DNA from: Heteroruminococcus sp964370005
Lineage (GTDB): Bacteria > Bacillota > Clostridia > Oscillospirales > Ruminococcaceae
Direction of reading: 5' to 3'
Length of the DNA stretch: 64,000 nucleotides
Assembly: GCA_964370005.1 (NCBI GenBank)
Contig: CAYJGR010000001.1
Coordinates: 1-64,000, forward strand
Each line of letters starts with the position of its first letter. Within the stretch, counting starts at the first letter, position 1. The notes below the pieces were generated by a model. The model searched no databases. It had not been told where the DNA came from and saw only the letters and a list, made by a program, of their open reading frames with translations. The position numbers and the translations under genes are program-made. Positions 49,963-59,997 of the stretch are shown here, piece by piece.

Positions 49963-51774
49963 ATGTCAAATAAAAAACCCTATTACATCACCACCCCCAT
50001 CTATTACCCATCGGATAAGCTCCACATCGGCCACAGTTACTGCACCGTGGCCACCGATGCCATGGCACGCTACAAACGTATGCAGGGCTATGACGTGATG
50101 TTTTTGACCGGCACCGATGAACACGGCCAAAAAATCGAGGAGAAAGCAAAAGAAGCCGGAGTTTCCCCCAAGGCCTATGTCGATAATGTCGTGGACGGCA
50201 TAAAAGAGTTGTGGAAACTCATGGATATTTCATATGACCGCTATATCCGCACCACCGACGATTATCATATAAGCTCGGTACAGAAAATATTCAAAGATTT
50301 ATATGACCGTGGGGCAATATATAAAGGTACCTACAAGGGAAAATATTGCACCCCCTGCGAGTCGTTTTGGACAGATAGCCAACTGACCGACGGCAAATGC
50401 CCCGACTGTGGCCGTGATGTCACCGACGCCGAGGAGGAGGCCTATTTCTTCAAGCTATCCGAATACGGCGATCGTCTCATGAAGTTTTATGAGGATAACC
50501 CCCGCTTTTTAGAGCCCAAATCTCGCCTGAACGAGATGGTAAACAACTTCATNNNNNNNNNNNNNNNNNNNNNNNNNNNNNNNNNNNNNNNNNNNNNNNN
50601 NNNNNNNNNNNNNNNNNNNNNNNNNNNNNNNNNNNNNNNNNNNNNNNNNNNNCTCGACCTGCCCACCCCCAAAAGAGTATACGGCCACGGTTGGCTACTG
50701 CTCGAGGGCGGCAAGATGAGTAAATCAAAAGGCAATGTGGTTGACCCCGTGGTGCTGTGTGAGCGTTACGGCGTCGATGCCCTGCGCTATTTCCTCCTTC
50801 GTGAGTTCCCCTTTGGTTCGGATGGTGTATTCTCCAACGAGGCACTTATCACCCGCATAAATGCCGACTTGGCCAACGATTTGGGCAACCTTGTCAGCCG
50901 TACCACCGCCATGACCGAGAAATATTTTAGCGGCAAACTTCCCACAGAGCGCAAAGCCGAGGATATAGACAACGAGCTTATCTCCATGACCGATGGACTG
51001 CGCGCGCTATACGAGGGACACATGGAGGAATTCGCCTTCCAGTCAGCACTCTCAGAGATCATGAGGGTGGTCAGCCGTGCCAACAAATATATAGACGAAA
51101 CCGCACCTTGGGTACTGGGCAAAGACCCCGCCCAAAGCCCCCGCCTTGCCACGGTGCTTTATAACCTTTTGGAGGCCATACGTGTGGCAGGTATCTTGAT
51201 GTTACCATTTATGCCGAGCAGTGCCGATAGCATTCGCCTGCAAATAGGCGCTACCCCCGATATATATAGCTACGAAAGCGCTGTATTCGGCAAACTTCCC
51301 GCCGATGTCACGGTGAGCAAGGGCGACACCCTTTTCCCCCGCATCGACCTTAAAAAGGAGCTGGCCGAGCTTGAAGCCGCCACCCCTACAAAGCCCGAGG
51401 AAAAGCCCGCACCTAAAAAAGAAGCCCCAAAAGCCGAGGGTGTAGCCACCATAATCGGTATTGAGGATTTTGCAAAGGTGGAACTGCGTGTGGCACAGAT
51501 TACAAGCTGTGAACCTGTGCCCAAGGCAGATAAGCTACTTTGCCTACAGCTTGACGATGGCATGGGCGGTCGTCAGGTGGTGTCGGGTATCCACACATGG
51601 TATAAGCCCGCCGACCTTGTGGGCAAAAAAATAATAGTTGTAGCCAACCTAAAACCGGCAAAACTGCGTGGTGTTGAAAGCCAAGGTATGATTTTGGCCG
51701 CCGATGCCGGCGAAAATGATGTCAAGGTGATATTTGTAGATGACAGCGTACCGGTCGGTTCCAAGGTGAGATAA
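49963..51774 (+). CDS. metG: methionyl-tRNA synthetase, interrupted by an assembly gap
   Basis: The start at 49963 has GGAGG 7 nt upstream and the family N-terminus MSNKKPYYITTPIYYPSDKLHIGHSY (HIGH motif). The zinc site is CTPC...CPDC, and KMSKSKG is present after the gap. The C-terminal tRNA-binding domain (FAKVELRVAQITSCEPVPKADKLL...) makes it the long dimeric form. The N-run at 50553-50652 sits between VNNF and LDLPTPK, where relatives have roughly 80 residues (including the WIDAL region). About 240-250 nt are therefore truly missing, and the reading frame through the N is accidental. Confidence 0.92.
   Translation: MSNKKPYYITTPIYYPSDKLHIGHSYCTVATDAMARYKRMQGYDVMFLTGTDEHGQKIEEKAKEAGVSPKAYVDNVVDGIKELWKLMDISYDRYIRTTDDYHISSVQKIFKDLYDRGAIYKGTYKGKYCTPCESFWTDSQLTDGKCPDCGRDVTDAEEEAYFFKLSEYGDRLMKFYEDNPRFLEPKSRLNEMVNNFXXXXXXXXXXXXXXXXXXXXXXXXXXXXXXXXXXLDLPTPKRVYGHGWLLLEGGKMSKSKGNVVDPVVLCERYGVDALRYFLLREFPFGSDGVFSNEALITRINADLANDLGNLVSRTTAMTEKYFSGKLPTERKAEDIDNELISMTDGLRALYEGHMEEFAFQSALSEIMRVVSRANKYIDETAPWVLGKDPAQSPRLATVLYNLLEAIRVAGILMLPFMPSSADSIRLQIGATPDIYSYESAVFGKLPADVTVSKGDTLFPRIDLKKELAELEAATPTKPEEKPAPKKEAPKAEGVATIIGIEDFAKVELRVAQITSCEPVPKADKLLCLQLDDGMGGRQVVSGIHTWYKPADLVGKKIIVVANLKPAKLRGVESQGMILAADAGENDVKVIFVDDSVPVGSKVR
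50553..50652. other. 100-N assembly gap with real sequence missing
   Basis: Unlike the other two gaps, the flanks share no common sequence, and the metG reading frame lacks a conserved catalytic segment here. 100 is a placeholder length; the expected missing length from family comparison is about 250 nt. Confidence 0.85.
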
Positions 51775-51806
51775 AAAACATATTAGAGACATGAAGGGAG
51801 TTAAAA

Positions 51807-53861
51807 ATGAAAAAAGTACTAATAATTCTGTTAGTGGTCAGTGTAGCGATTGTATTTTCCTTTGCGGCTTGCTCTATTTTAGGGTTTATGCTGTTTGGTG
51901 ATGATACGTCGTATGAAGATTCTGATTATGCTGAAGATAATGATAGCGATCAGGCTGTTGCCAACGAATATCTAAACGTCGAACATGTCCCCCACGAGGA
52001 CACAGGCACCGATTGGGTTATGTATTGGTATCTCTGTGGCAGTGACCTTGAGTCTTATAATGGCTCGGCCACCGAGGATCTTTTTGAAATGATGGAAACA
52101 CCCCTGCCCGAGGGAGTACAGGTCATCATTCAAACCGGTGGTGCTTATGAGTGGCAAAATGATTTTGTAGACCCCAACTACACCGAACGCTACATATATG
52201 ACAGCGAGGGTATGAGACTTATCGAGCAACTTCCCGTTGCCAACATGGGCGATCCCAACACATTGGCCGATTTTCTCTCTTTTGCCGAGACAAATTACCC
52301 GGGCGATCGCACCATGCTCAACTTCTGGAACCATGGCGGTGGCTCGGTTTACGGTGCAGCATTTGATGAGCTGTATGACAATGACGCCTTGACTCTTGAT
52401 GAGATGTATGCGGTTTTAGCGGATGTCTACGGCACCGAGGTCGAGTATGCCCCGCTGGACATCGTCGGCTTTGACACCTGCCTTATGGCTACACTGTCGA
52501 CTGCCTATACCTTCTCGGATCACGCAAGCTACCTTGTGGCTTCCCAAGAACTTGAACCCGGCAACGGTTGGTACTACACAGGCATTATGGATGCCTTGGC
52601 CGATAATCCCACCATCAGCCCTGTGGAGCTTTCGGTCGCCATCTGTGATACCTATGTTACAGGTTGTGAATACTGGGGCACCCATGAGGATATCACCCTA
52701 TCGGTCACCGATCTTTCTAAGCTCAACCCGCTCATTGAGGCCTATGATGCCTACGGCGCCGATATGATGAGTTACGCACTGGAAGACCCCTCAATATTTA
52801 CACGTTACGCACAAAATGCACAGCGTGTTGAGAACTACGGTGGCAACTCCCGTGAACAGGGCTTTTACAACATGGTGGATCTGGGGCAGATGGTGTTGAG
52901 CGTGAGCGATCTTTTCCCCACAACCTCACAAGCCGTGCTTGATGCGCTTGATGATGCCGTAGTCTATACCATTGACAGTATCTACCGCCCCGACGGAATG
53001 GGACTCTCGACCTTCTATCATTACGACAATGACGTGGATCATCTCATGTCATTTACAGAGATAAACCCCGTCACCTCGCTAAACCACCTCTATGTTTACG
53101 GCCTGACGGGCTATGTGGACGATAGCGGGCTGCAATACATCGAGGAGGCACTGGACTACACCGCCGAGCCCCCCGAACTTCCAACAATCGAAACTGTCGG
53201 TGGTGATTGGGAGAATGCTCCTCTGACTATAAATGATGATGGTAATGCTGTACTTAATCTTGGCCCCGAGGCCTACGATGCTCTGACCTCCATCGCTTTT
53301 GAGCTTTATTACACCCCCGGCGATGAAGATTTGCTCCTATCATTGGGCACGGATAATGACCTTGATGCCGACTGGGAAAACGGCGTGTTTATGGATAACT
53401 TTAGGGGTGTGTGGGGTTATCTCGATGGAGCACTGTGCTATATGGAACTTGTAGCCGAGGGCGATAATTACAACGAATACGCCATACCCATTATACTCAA
53501 TGGTGAGGAATATACCTTGTCTGTCATATATGACTTTGATATAGGCGAGTATATCATTATGGGTGCAAGAAAGCCTATATCCGAAGAGGGTGCGGCCGAT
53601 AAAAACATGGTGGAGCTCGTACCCGGCGATGTTATCGAGACCATACACTACGCCACCGATATCGAGTCGGATGCCGACTTTATGCAGGTGACCGTTGATA
53701 CCATCACGGTCACCGAGAGCACCGCCTTCACCGAGGAATGGTTGCCCGATGGTTTTTACCTGTTCATGTTCCGCATGGAGGACAGCCAAGGCAATTATGT
53801 TTACTCGGATGTAGCAACATTTGAATCGCTCGATGGCGAACTGTTTACCTATTACGAATAA
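51807..53861 (+). CDS. clostripain-family (C11) cysteine peptidase, membrane- or lipid-anchored
   Basis: 684 aa. An N-terminal hydrophobic segment with possible lipobox (VFSFAAC) continues as SILGFMLFG, followed by an acidic linker (YEDSDYAEDNDSDQ). The catalytic domain has WVMYWYLCGSDLES, catalytic His in FWNHGGGSVYG and Cys in DIVGFDTCLMATLSTAY. A long C-terminal beta region follows. Clostripains usually self-process and cut after Arg. It starts 32 nt after metG with GGGAG, so it may be read through from metG. Its N-terminus resembles that of the CAP protein at 32405. Confidence 0.88.
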   Translation: MKKVLIILLVVSVAIVFSFAACSILGFMLFGDDTSYEDSDYAEDNDSDQAVANEYLNVEHVPHEDTGTDWVMYWYLCGSDLESYNGSATEDLFEMMETPLPEGVQVIIQTGGAYEWQNDFVDPNYTERYIYDSEGMRLIEQLPVANMGDPNTLADFLSFAETNYPGDRTMLNFWNHGGGSVYGAAFDELYDNDALTLDEMYAVLADVYGTEVEYAPLDIVGFDTCLMATLSTAYTFSDHASYLVASQELEPGNGWYYTGIMDALADNPTISPVELSVAICDTYVTGCEYWGTHEDITLSVTDLSKLNPLIEAYDAYGADMMSYALEDPSIFTRYAQNAQRVENYGGNSREQGFYNMVDLGQMVLSVSDLFPTTSQAVLDALDDAVVYTIDSIYRPDGMGLSTFYHYDNDVDHLMSFTEINPVTSLNHLYVYGLTGYVDDSGLQYIEEALDYTAEPPELPTIETVGGDWENAPLTINDDGNAVLNLGPEAYDALTSIAFELYYTPGDEDLLLSLGTDNDLDADWENGVFMDNFRGVWGYLDGALCYMELVAEGDNYNEYAIPIILNGEEYTLSVIYDFDIGEYIIMGARKPISEEGAADKNMVELVPGDVIETIHYATDIESDADFMQVTVDTITVTESTAFTEEWLPDGFYLFMFRMEDSQGNYVYSDVATFESLDGELFTYYE

Positions 53862-53885
53862 GAAGCACTTGACCGAAAAGACACA

Positions 53886-53928
53886 GGGCACGGTAGCATT
53901 AAACTGCACCGTGCCCTTCGCTTTTTTA
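53886..53928 (+). terminator. terminator after the clostripain-family gene
   Basis: GGGCACGGT/ACCGTGCCC 9-bp hairpin, then TTCG and a six-T run. Confidence 0.85.
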
Positions 53929-54053
53929 TAAATATGTAAAAACATGGAATAATTTATCAAAAATGTTCATACTTATTTAATATTAAAATTGGGGATGTTG
54001 TCCCATTTTTTGCGGTTGCAATCTCAATATCGCCAAAATCAGACAAATTGCAG

Positions 54054-54082
54054 TTGCCTTTTTTGATGTATTGTAGTATAAT
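54054..54082 (+). promoter_or_regulatory. promoter of the surface/EPS-type cluster
   Basis: TTGCCT (54054-54059), 17-nt spacer, perfect TATAAT (54077-54082). It is the only clear promoter seen before the 54-64 kb gene run, which has short or no gaps thereafter. Confidence 0.7.
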
Positions 54083-54165
54083 AAGTTACAATTAGTAAAA
54101 TTGCCTGTAGTATATACAAATTACATTTGTACGACATGGGAATTATGAAGGGGTTGTTTATAAGT

Positions 54166-56091
54166 ATGCAAAATCGTAATGGCTATGCATGGCTTAGTGC
54201 TCGAAAAAAACTTTTATTTGCTTTTGCACTCACATTTCTCGCTCTGGCCATGATGTTGCAAGGTTGTTCCGGCGGGGAAACCTCCGGCGATGGGGCGCCA
54301 TCCACACCGCAATACTCCATGCATGAGGAGCAAGCACCAGAGGTCGTTGAACAAGGCGCACAGCTGCCCGCTCTCTTTACATCAGACACCGCTGTTTGGC
54401 GATTTTTAAGCGGTAGTTCTGCCGTGTCGGCACTCGCTGACCCTGCGCGCACCTGGACAAGTATCGATTACAGCGATGTAAACTGGGGACGTGGTGTCGG
54501 CAGTTTTGGTGCTAAGGACGGTGGCCTGGGTGAGCTTTCGGGCGGTTATCTGCCCGAAACACTACTCCCCCAATACGACAGCACGGGCAATAGTTACCCC
54601 GTTTATCTGCTGAGAACCGGATTTGCAATTGATACCGCCGAACAAATAGGCAGTCTGCTTGCAAATGTTACATATGATGATGCCGTAATTATATATATGA
54701 ACGAAATGGAAGTTTTTCGTGGCAACGTGCCGACAGATGGTTATGCCTCGGCCGATGCCTACGGTTCGTATGAGGGTGCGGGCAGTCCAATAAATGCCAC
54801 ATTCGAAATACCCGCCCACATGATATACCCCGGCGAAAACGTCATTGCGGTGGAACTGCACCAAGATGACCCCTCAAGCTCGGATGTGTTTTTTGAGTTT
54901 TCATCGCTCATCCCCATAACCCCTCAAATTACCAGTGTAAATGTGGGTGTAGGCGGTGATGAGAGCAGTGTATCGATGTCTTGGGTCGGTACAAATGCTC
55001 AAACCGTCAACTCCTATGTAGAGCTTATTCCCTCAACTTCTTCGACGGCAACACCTGTCACATATGAGGCGCATCTCGCCGAGCAGGCCTCGAGTGGCTA
55101 TACCTATCGTGCCGATTTGACCGACCTTGCCCCCGATACATTGTACAGCTACACAATACACAGCGCCGGAATGCAAAAAACAGGCCTGTTCAGAACAGGC
55201 AACCCGCTGGGTGGTGTCTCGGTCATGCTGATTGGCGACCCGCAGTTCGGCTCGGGCGACCTATCATTTGATGATGCATCCTCCAATATGCTTGACGGCA
55301 TACTCGCCATAGAGTATAATACAGACTTTGCGGCGGTGCTCGGTGATATATCTACCGACCCTTACGACGCGACAGCTTATGCCGCCTATTTTGACGTTAT
55401 GGAAAGCTCACATCTTACCAGTAGTGTGATATACGGCAACCACGATATAGAAACCACCCTATTATCCGACGGTATCTATATGCCCAATATGACGCAATAC
55501 TCCGCTACCTCCACCGAGGGCAGTATGAGTGGCAACTACTGGTATAAATACGGTGATATCCTCTTTATGGCACTCAACTCCAACAGCACCGATGTTGTGG
55601 GACACGAGACCTTCTTAAACGAGGCCATCACTCAGTACACATCACTGTACGGCGAGCCGTCTTTCATAGTGGTGCTTATGCATCATTCGATGTTTAGCAG
55701 CAGTATCCATTATTATGAGGATGTGGTTGTTGCACTTCGCGCCTATATGCCGAGTGTATTTTCGGCGCTTGATATTGACTTGGTGTTATCGGGTCATGAG
55801 CACATCTTCTCCCGCAGTTATTTGATGCAGGGTAACACACCCGTTCCCTACTCCGTCACATCGACAGGTGTGCAGAAATCTGTCGGCCAAACCCTATACA
55901 TAACCGCAGGCAGTTCGACAGGCTCTAAATATTATGATTTAAGTGACGATGCGCAGGGACAGACCGCTGCCGCTTTGCAGTTATATCAACCTGTGCTCAC
56001 TCGAGCCGACTTTGACGATAACTCGGTCATGCTCACCACCTACAGTTCCTTAACAGGCGAAATTGTCGATCAATTTACCTTGACAAAATAA
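54166..56091 (+). CDS. metallophosphoesterase lipoprotein
   Basis: 641 aa from 54166; in-frame ATGs lie upstream and the exact start is uncertain (GGGG about 12 nt before). The lipobox is MMLQGC. Residues about 70-250 form a jelly-roll/galactose-binding-like module (YLLRTGFAI..., MIYPGENVIAVELHQ). Next comes a fibronectin-like domain like that of purple acid phosphatases, then a calcineurin-type phosphoesterase: GDPQFG, LGDIST, YGNHD, MHHSMF, SGHEHIFSR. It is probably an extracellular phospho-mono/diesterase acting on surface phosphorylated polymers; first gene of the cluster. Confidence 0.88.
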   Translation: MQNRNGYAWLSARKKLLFAFALTFLALAMMLQGCSGGETSGDGAPSTPQYSMHEEQAPEVVEQGAQLPALFTSDTAVWRFLSGSSAVSALADPARTWTSIDYSDVNWGRGVGSFGAKDGGLGELSGGYLPETLLPQYDSTGNSYPVYLLRTGFAIDTAEQIGSLLANVTYDDAVIIYMNEMEVFRGNVPTDGYASADAYGSYEGAGSPINATFEIPAHMIYPGENVIAVELHQDDPSSSDVFFEFSSLIPITPQITSVNVGVGGDESSVSMSWVGTNAQTVNSYVELIPSTSSTATPVTYEAHLAEQASSGYTYRADLTDLAPDTLYSYTIHSAGMQKTGLFRTGNPLGGVSVMLIGDPQFGSGDLSFDDASSNMLDGILAIEYNTDFAAVLGDISTDPYDATAYAAYFDVMESSHLTSSVIYGNHDIETTLLSDGIYMPNMTQYSATSTEGSMSGNYWYKYGDILFMALNSNSTDVVGHETFLNEAITQYTSLYGEPSFIVVLMHHSMFSSSIHYYEDVVVALRAYMPSVFSALDIDLVLSGHEHIFSRSYLMQGNTPVPYSVTSTGVQKSVGQTLYITAGSSTGSKYYDLSDDAQGQTAAALQLYQPVLTRADFDDNSVMLTTYSSLTGEIVDQFTLTK

Positions 56092-56104
56092 AAGGAGCAT
56101 AATA

Positions 56105-57034
56105 ATGTCGAAAAGTGCAGTAGCAATCATTGTCTCTTTGTGTGCCGTGATAATTGCCTTGGTGATACTGCTTGTGGTGGTGATAACGGGTGGACAAATC
56201 ATGCCCACCCAGCCCGATACAACAACACCATCCCAAGAGATAATCCCCACCGAGCCCGACCCAAGGGTATTTGATTACTCGCTCTTCTCATGGAATTGGG
56301 AGTCCACCACCCCCGAGGAGCGTGACGAGCTTGTTTCTACCATGAACAAGCACGACATCGGCACATTGTACCAGTGGCTAAGCAGCAGCGCCACCGACGA
56401 ACAGTACACCGAGTTTACCGATTTTATGACTGAGCAGGAACTCGAGGTCTACGCCCTCATAGGTGACCCCTCATGGGCAAAGAGTAAAAATCTTGATTAT
56501 ATGATAGACACTATCGACCGTGCGGCGACCATAGGCGGCATACAGGGTATAGTTATAGATGTAGAGCCTTATGTACTTGATGAATATGACGAGGATAATC
56601 GGGATTTGATGGAGCAGTTTGCCGAAAATATGAACACGGCCTACCTCCACGCCAAAGAGCTTGGCTTTGAGGTGGTAATCTGCATATGGGCGCATTGGGA
56701 TGACGACCCCGTACTCGAGGAAATTATACGAGATTCCTGCGACGAGGTATGCGTGATGAATTATTACGCCAACGACGAATTTGACACCATCGAGCAGGAA
56801 GCCATATATGCCGATCAGTACGACAAAATGCTCATAAATGCCTCGGAACTGCAGCCCACAGGTGACCACGATATCTCTGACAAAAACACATATTACTCAC
56901 TCGGCATACCGGCCATGCAGGAGGCTTGGGCATATCTTGCCGACCAGCTTGCCACAGAGCATGACATTTGGAACATTGAGTTTTCTTATCACAACTATGA
57001 ATATCTAAAAGAGTTTTCAATGGAGGAGGACTGA
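56105..57034 (+). CDS. membrane-anchored TIM-barrel-like protein (possible glycoside hydrolase)
   Basis: 309 aa. N-terminal TM (AIIVSLCAVIIALVILLVVVI), a Pro/Thr linker, then an alternating beta/alpha domain: LEVYALIGDPSWA, IQGIVIDVEPYVLDE, FEVVICIWAHWDD, EVCVMNYYAND, NTYYSLGIPAM. The DVEPY strand end with acidic residues and the MNYY strand recall GH18-like or related glycosidase barrels. I do not recognise a specific family. It lies 14 nt after the phosphoesterase, and extracellular action on a cluster-made glycan is inferred. Confidence 0.6.
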   Translation: MSKSAVAIIVSLCAVIIALVILLVVVITGGQIMPTQPDTTTPSQEIIPTEPDPRVFDYSLFSWNWESTTPEERDELVSTMNKHDIGTLYQWLSSSATDEQYTEFTDFMTEQELEVYALIGDPSWAKSKNLDYMIDTIDRAATIGGIQGIVIDVEPYVLDEYDEDNRDLMEQFAENMNTAYLHAKELGFEVVICIWAHWDDDPVLEEIIRDSCDEVCVMNYYANDEFDTIEQEAIYADQYDKMLINASELQPTGDHDISDKNTYYSLGIPAMQEAWAYLADQLATEHDIWNIEFSYHNYEYLKEFSMEED

Positions 57035-57042
57035 CACACAAT

Positions 57043-57717
57043 ATGCTACAGGTTTTGCGCCGAGAAATAAAATACTCGCTGACCGTGCCGCAATATTATC
57101 ATCTTGCGCACAAGTTCTCAAAACTGCTCCACGAGGACTCACACAACGGTGACAACGGCTATATGATACGTTCACTTTACTTTGACACCCTCAATGACGA
57201 TGACTTTTTCGAGAAGGAATACGGCCTTGATTTGCGCCGCAAGATACGTTTTAGGTGCTACAGCCCAAATGCCAAAAAGGTGCTGCTTGAGATGAAACAA
57301 AAACAGGGCAACCAACAGCGTAAGCGCTCATATTCACTTAGCAGCGAGGAAGTAATGCAGTGTATACATGGCGATTATAGCTCTCTACTTCGCCACAACA
57401 CACCCTTTACGGTCGAATGTTTCGGACTTATGAGCCGTCAGTTTTATAGGCCAAAGGCCGTAATTGAGTACCATCGAAAAGCCTTTGTCGCCAAGGAAAA
57501 CAACATCCGCATCACATTTGACCGTGATGTACGAGCCTCCCAGAGTTGTGAGCAGTTTTTCTCGGATAAATTGCCTCTCAAGCTCGCCATGGATCCCTCC
57601 ATGGTGGTCATGGAGGTAAAATACGATGGCTTTCTACTTAGTTATATTAAAAATTTGATAAAAGAGGCCGATGCCAGCCCATTGTCGGCAGGCAAATACA
57701 GTGCCGGTAGATTTTAA
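57043..57717 (+). CDS. VTC-domain (polyphosphate polymerase-like) protein
   Basis: 224 aa, cytoplasmic. VTC tunnel-fold motifs: REIKYSLT, RSLYFDTLNDD, KIRFRCYS, VLLEMKQKQ, AVIEYHRKAF, IRITFDRDVRAS and VMEVKYDGFLLSYIKNLI. The basic residues lining the nucleotide/phosphate tunnel in yeast Vtc4 have counterparts here (Arg/Lys in these strands). Bacterial VTC-domain proteins travel with DUF4956 and CotH proteins, as here, but whether they polymerise phosphate or transfer it is not settled. Confidence 0.88.
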   Translation: MLQVLRREIKYSLTVPQYYHLAHKFSKLLHEDSHNGDNGYMIRSLYFDTLNDDDFFEKEYGLDLRRKIRFRCYSPNAKKVLLEMKQKQGNQQRKRSYSLSSEEVMQCIHGDYSSLLRHNTPFTVECFGLMSRQFYRPKAVIEYHRKAFVAKENNIRITFDRDVRASQSCEQFFSDKLPLKLAMDPSMVVMEVKYDGFLLSYIKNLIKEADASPLSAGKYSAGRF

Positions 57718-57735
57718 GAAGGGGAGAACAAAACA

Positions 57736-58413
57736 ATGCAACAGCTTTTAGAGACAATTTTTCAGGAAATCGGTTCGCTTACAATCGAGGAAATAGGCAT
57801 CCGTATCACGGTGGCCACAGGTCTTGGCCTGCTCATTTCGCTCTCATACCGCTTAGCACATGCCGGTGCGGTCTACAGCCGTAAATTCAATGTCACATTG
57901 CTTGTCTTGACCGTGCTGACAGGCACCGTTATGATGGTTATCGGCAACAACCTTGCACTCTCACTGGGCATGGTGGGCGCCTTGTCCATTGTGCGTTTCC
58001 GTACCGCTATAAAAGATTCACGCGACACGGCCTACATATTTTGGACAATCATCGTGGGTATTTGCTGTGGTGCGGGTGACTTTACCATTGCGGGTATCGG
58101 CAGTGGCGTGGTGTTTATACTTCTGCTCATATTCGGCGCTATTAAAAACGATGACAGAATGCTACTTATAGTGCGTTCCACCCGCATGGCCTCCACAAGG
58201 GTGGAAGCTATCATTTATTCCATGCTTGGCAAGGACGCCCGCCTGCGTGTCAAAAACACCACCGAAGAAACCGTCGAGGTTATATATGAGATTTCAAGCA
58301 GTGTGCTGGCTCGTGCCGAGAAAAATGACATGACCATCACAGATAAAATCTATGAGCTTGAGGGTATCGATTACCTCAATATCGTACTGCAAAATGACGA
58401 AATCGGTAGCTAA
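57736..58413 (+). CDS. DUF4956-family membrane protein
   Basis: 225 aa, about four TM helices in the N-terminal two thirds, with the family signature LGMVGALSIVRFRTAIKDSRDTAYIFWTIIVGI and a soluble C-terminal ferredoxin-like tail. It lies 18 nt after the VTC gene. The fixed VTC-DUF4956-CotH order suggests that it handles the product or substrate of the VTC protein at the membrane; no activity is established for the family. Confidence 0.9.
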   Translation: MQQLLETIFQEIGSLTIEEIGIRITVATGLGLLISLSYRLAHAGAVYSRKFNVTLLVLTVLTGTVMMVIGNNLALSLGMVGALSIVRFRTAIKDSRDTAYIFWTIIVGICCGAGDFTIAGIGSGVVFILLLIFGAIKNDDRMLLIVRSTRMASTRVEAIIYSMLGKDARLRVKNTTEETVEVIYEISSSVLARAEKNDMTITDKIYELEGIDYLNIVLQNDEIGS

Positions 58414-58461
58414 ATTTTACCGACACAACCACACCATCGCCATGAAAGGGGGGGCACTTTG

Positions 58462-59970
58462 ATGAATAAAAGAATACCGATAACGATACTTGTGGTGCTC
58501 GTATCGCTTTTTGCGGCGGTGGGCAGTGGGTATGCCGAGGTGCTTGAAGAGATGGCAGGGCGTAATGACATCGGCAGATACTATCAGCATCTCGAAATTG
58601 ATGTGGATGAAGATACCTATGTCGAGGGCGAGTTTAATTCAAAACTGCCTATCGTCTCTATAGATACCCGTGGGCAGGTTATACCCGGTGTGCCGGTTGT
58701 AAATGATGATAATGTTCGTATCGCCTACACCCTCAACAGCGATGGCGAAAGCAACATCCCCGCCGGTATAAAAATATATGACAATGAGGATGAATACAAC
58801 CAACTCAGTGATGAGCCCGATATAGAAAGTGAAATTGAATTTCGTATCCGTGGCAACTCCTCGCGCTATTTCGATAAAAATAGCTACAAAATCAATTTTG
58901 TTGATGATCAAAGACTGGAACAAAGTGTCAATGTTATGGGCATGGGTGGTCACGATGAATGGGCACTCTATGGACCTTTTCTTGATAAAACCATGTTGCG
59001 CAACTATGTTTTCCTCAATCTCTACGGCGAAATCCATCCCGAAACCCCCGAAATGCGCTACTGTGAAGTATATATCGACGGTGAGTATCGTGGGCTCTAT
59101 ATCATGATGGAAACCGTGGCGGTGGACGAGGATAGGCTCGACCTCACCCCCTATAGTACACGCAGTGATATCACAAGCTATGTATTGGAGGTAGACCAAG
59201 TATATAGACCACAGGCCATATCCACCTTTACAAAATATGCTCATATATTCGAAGATGCAACCGCACTGAATATCGTCTACCCCGCCCAGAAAAATATAAC
59301 CCCCGAATTTACAGATTTTATCATCGCCGATTACAGTGAGTTTGAAAAAGCACTATACTCTTACGACTACGATGACCCCGAAAGAGGATATCGTGCCTAT
59401 ATAGATGTGGATTCATTTGTGGATTATTACATTATAAATGAGTTCTTAGCTATAAATGATATGGCAAGCTACTCCACCCATTTTTATAAAGATATGGGTG
59501 GCAAAATCACCATCGGCCCCGCTTGGGATTACAACAATGCCGCCAACCTATATATACGTGAGATTGCAGGCAGTGATGGCACAGGTTACCTATATCATGA
59601 CCGCATGTGGTTTGGTATGCTTATGCGAGATGAATATTTTGCCGAAAAGGTTATAGCACGTTACAAAGAACTGCGAGAAACCGGCATACTCAACGAGGAC
59701 AGAATGTTTGCCCTTATTGACGATAGTGCCGAGTTCTTCGAGGTGGAAATTGCCCGCAACTTTGAGGTGTGGGGTTACTCTTTTGATTCCTCAAGGCTTA
59801 ATAGTCACAACAAATTACAACCCGAAGAACGCAACCCCGCAAGCTACGATGAGGCCGTGGCACAGCTCAAAGAGTTTATCACCGCCCGTGGCACATGGCT
59901 GGATGAGAATATCGATGCCCTGCGTCAATACTGCTCACCCTCCAAGGTCAAAGCTTATAACTACTATTAA
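58462..59970 (+). CDS. CotH-family protein kinase-like protein, exported
   Basis: 502 aa from the ATG at 58462 (TTG at 58459 rejected). Export signal ITILVVLVSLFAAVGSGYA, then CotH motifs: EFRIRGNSSRYFDKNSYKINF, HDEWALYGPFLDKTMLRNYV, VYIDGEYRGLYIMMETV, YYIINEFLAINDM and IGPAWDYNNAAN (metal-binding DFD-like position reads DYN). CotH of Bacillus is an atypical kinase of spore-coat proteins. Here the export signal and neighbours point to phosphorylation of an envelope target instead; this is inference. Confidence 0.9.
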   Translation: MNKRIPITILVVLVSLFAAVGSGYAEVLEEMAGRNDIGRYYQHLEIDVDEDTYVEGEFNSKLPIVSIDTRGQVIPGVPVVNDDNVRIAYTLNSDGESNIPAGIKIYDNEDEYNQLSDEPDIESEIEFRIRGNSSRYFDKNSYKINFVDDQRLEQSVNVMGMGGHDEWALYGPFLDKTMLRNYVFLNLYGEIHPETPEMRYCEVYIDGEYRGLYIMMETVAVDEDRLDLTPYSTRSDITSYVLEVDQVYRPQAISTFTKYAHIFEDATALNIVYPAQKNITPEFTDFIIADYSEFEKALYSYDYDDPERGYRAYIDVDSFVDYYIINEFLAINDMASYSTHFYKDMGGKITIGPAWDYNNAANLYIREIAGSDGTGYLYHDRMWFGMLMRDEYFAEKVIARYKELRETGILNEDRMFALIDDSAEFFEVEIARNFEVWGYSFDSSRLNSHNKLQPEERNPASYDEAVAQLKEFITARGTWLDENIDALRQYCSPSKVKAYNYY

Positions 59971-59997
59971 CGATAACCACCAAGGGAATGATGTGGC

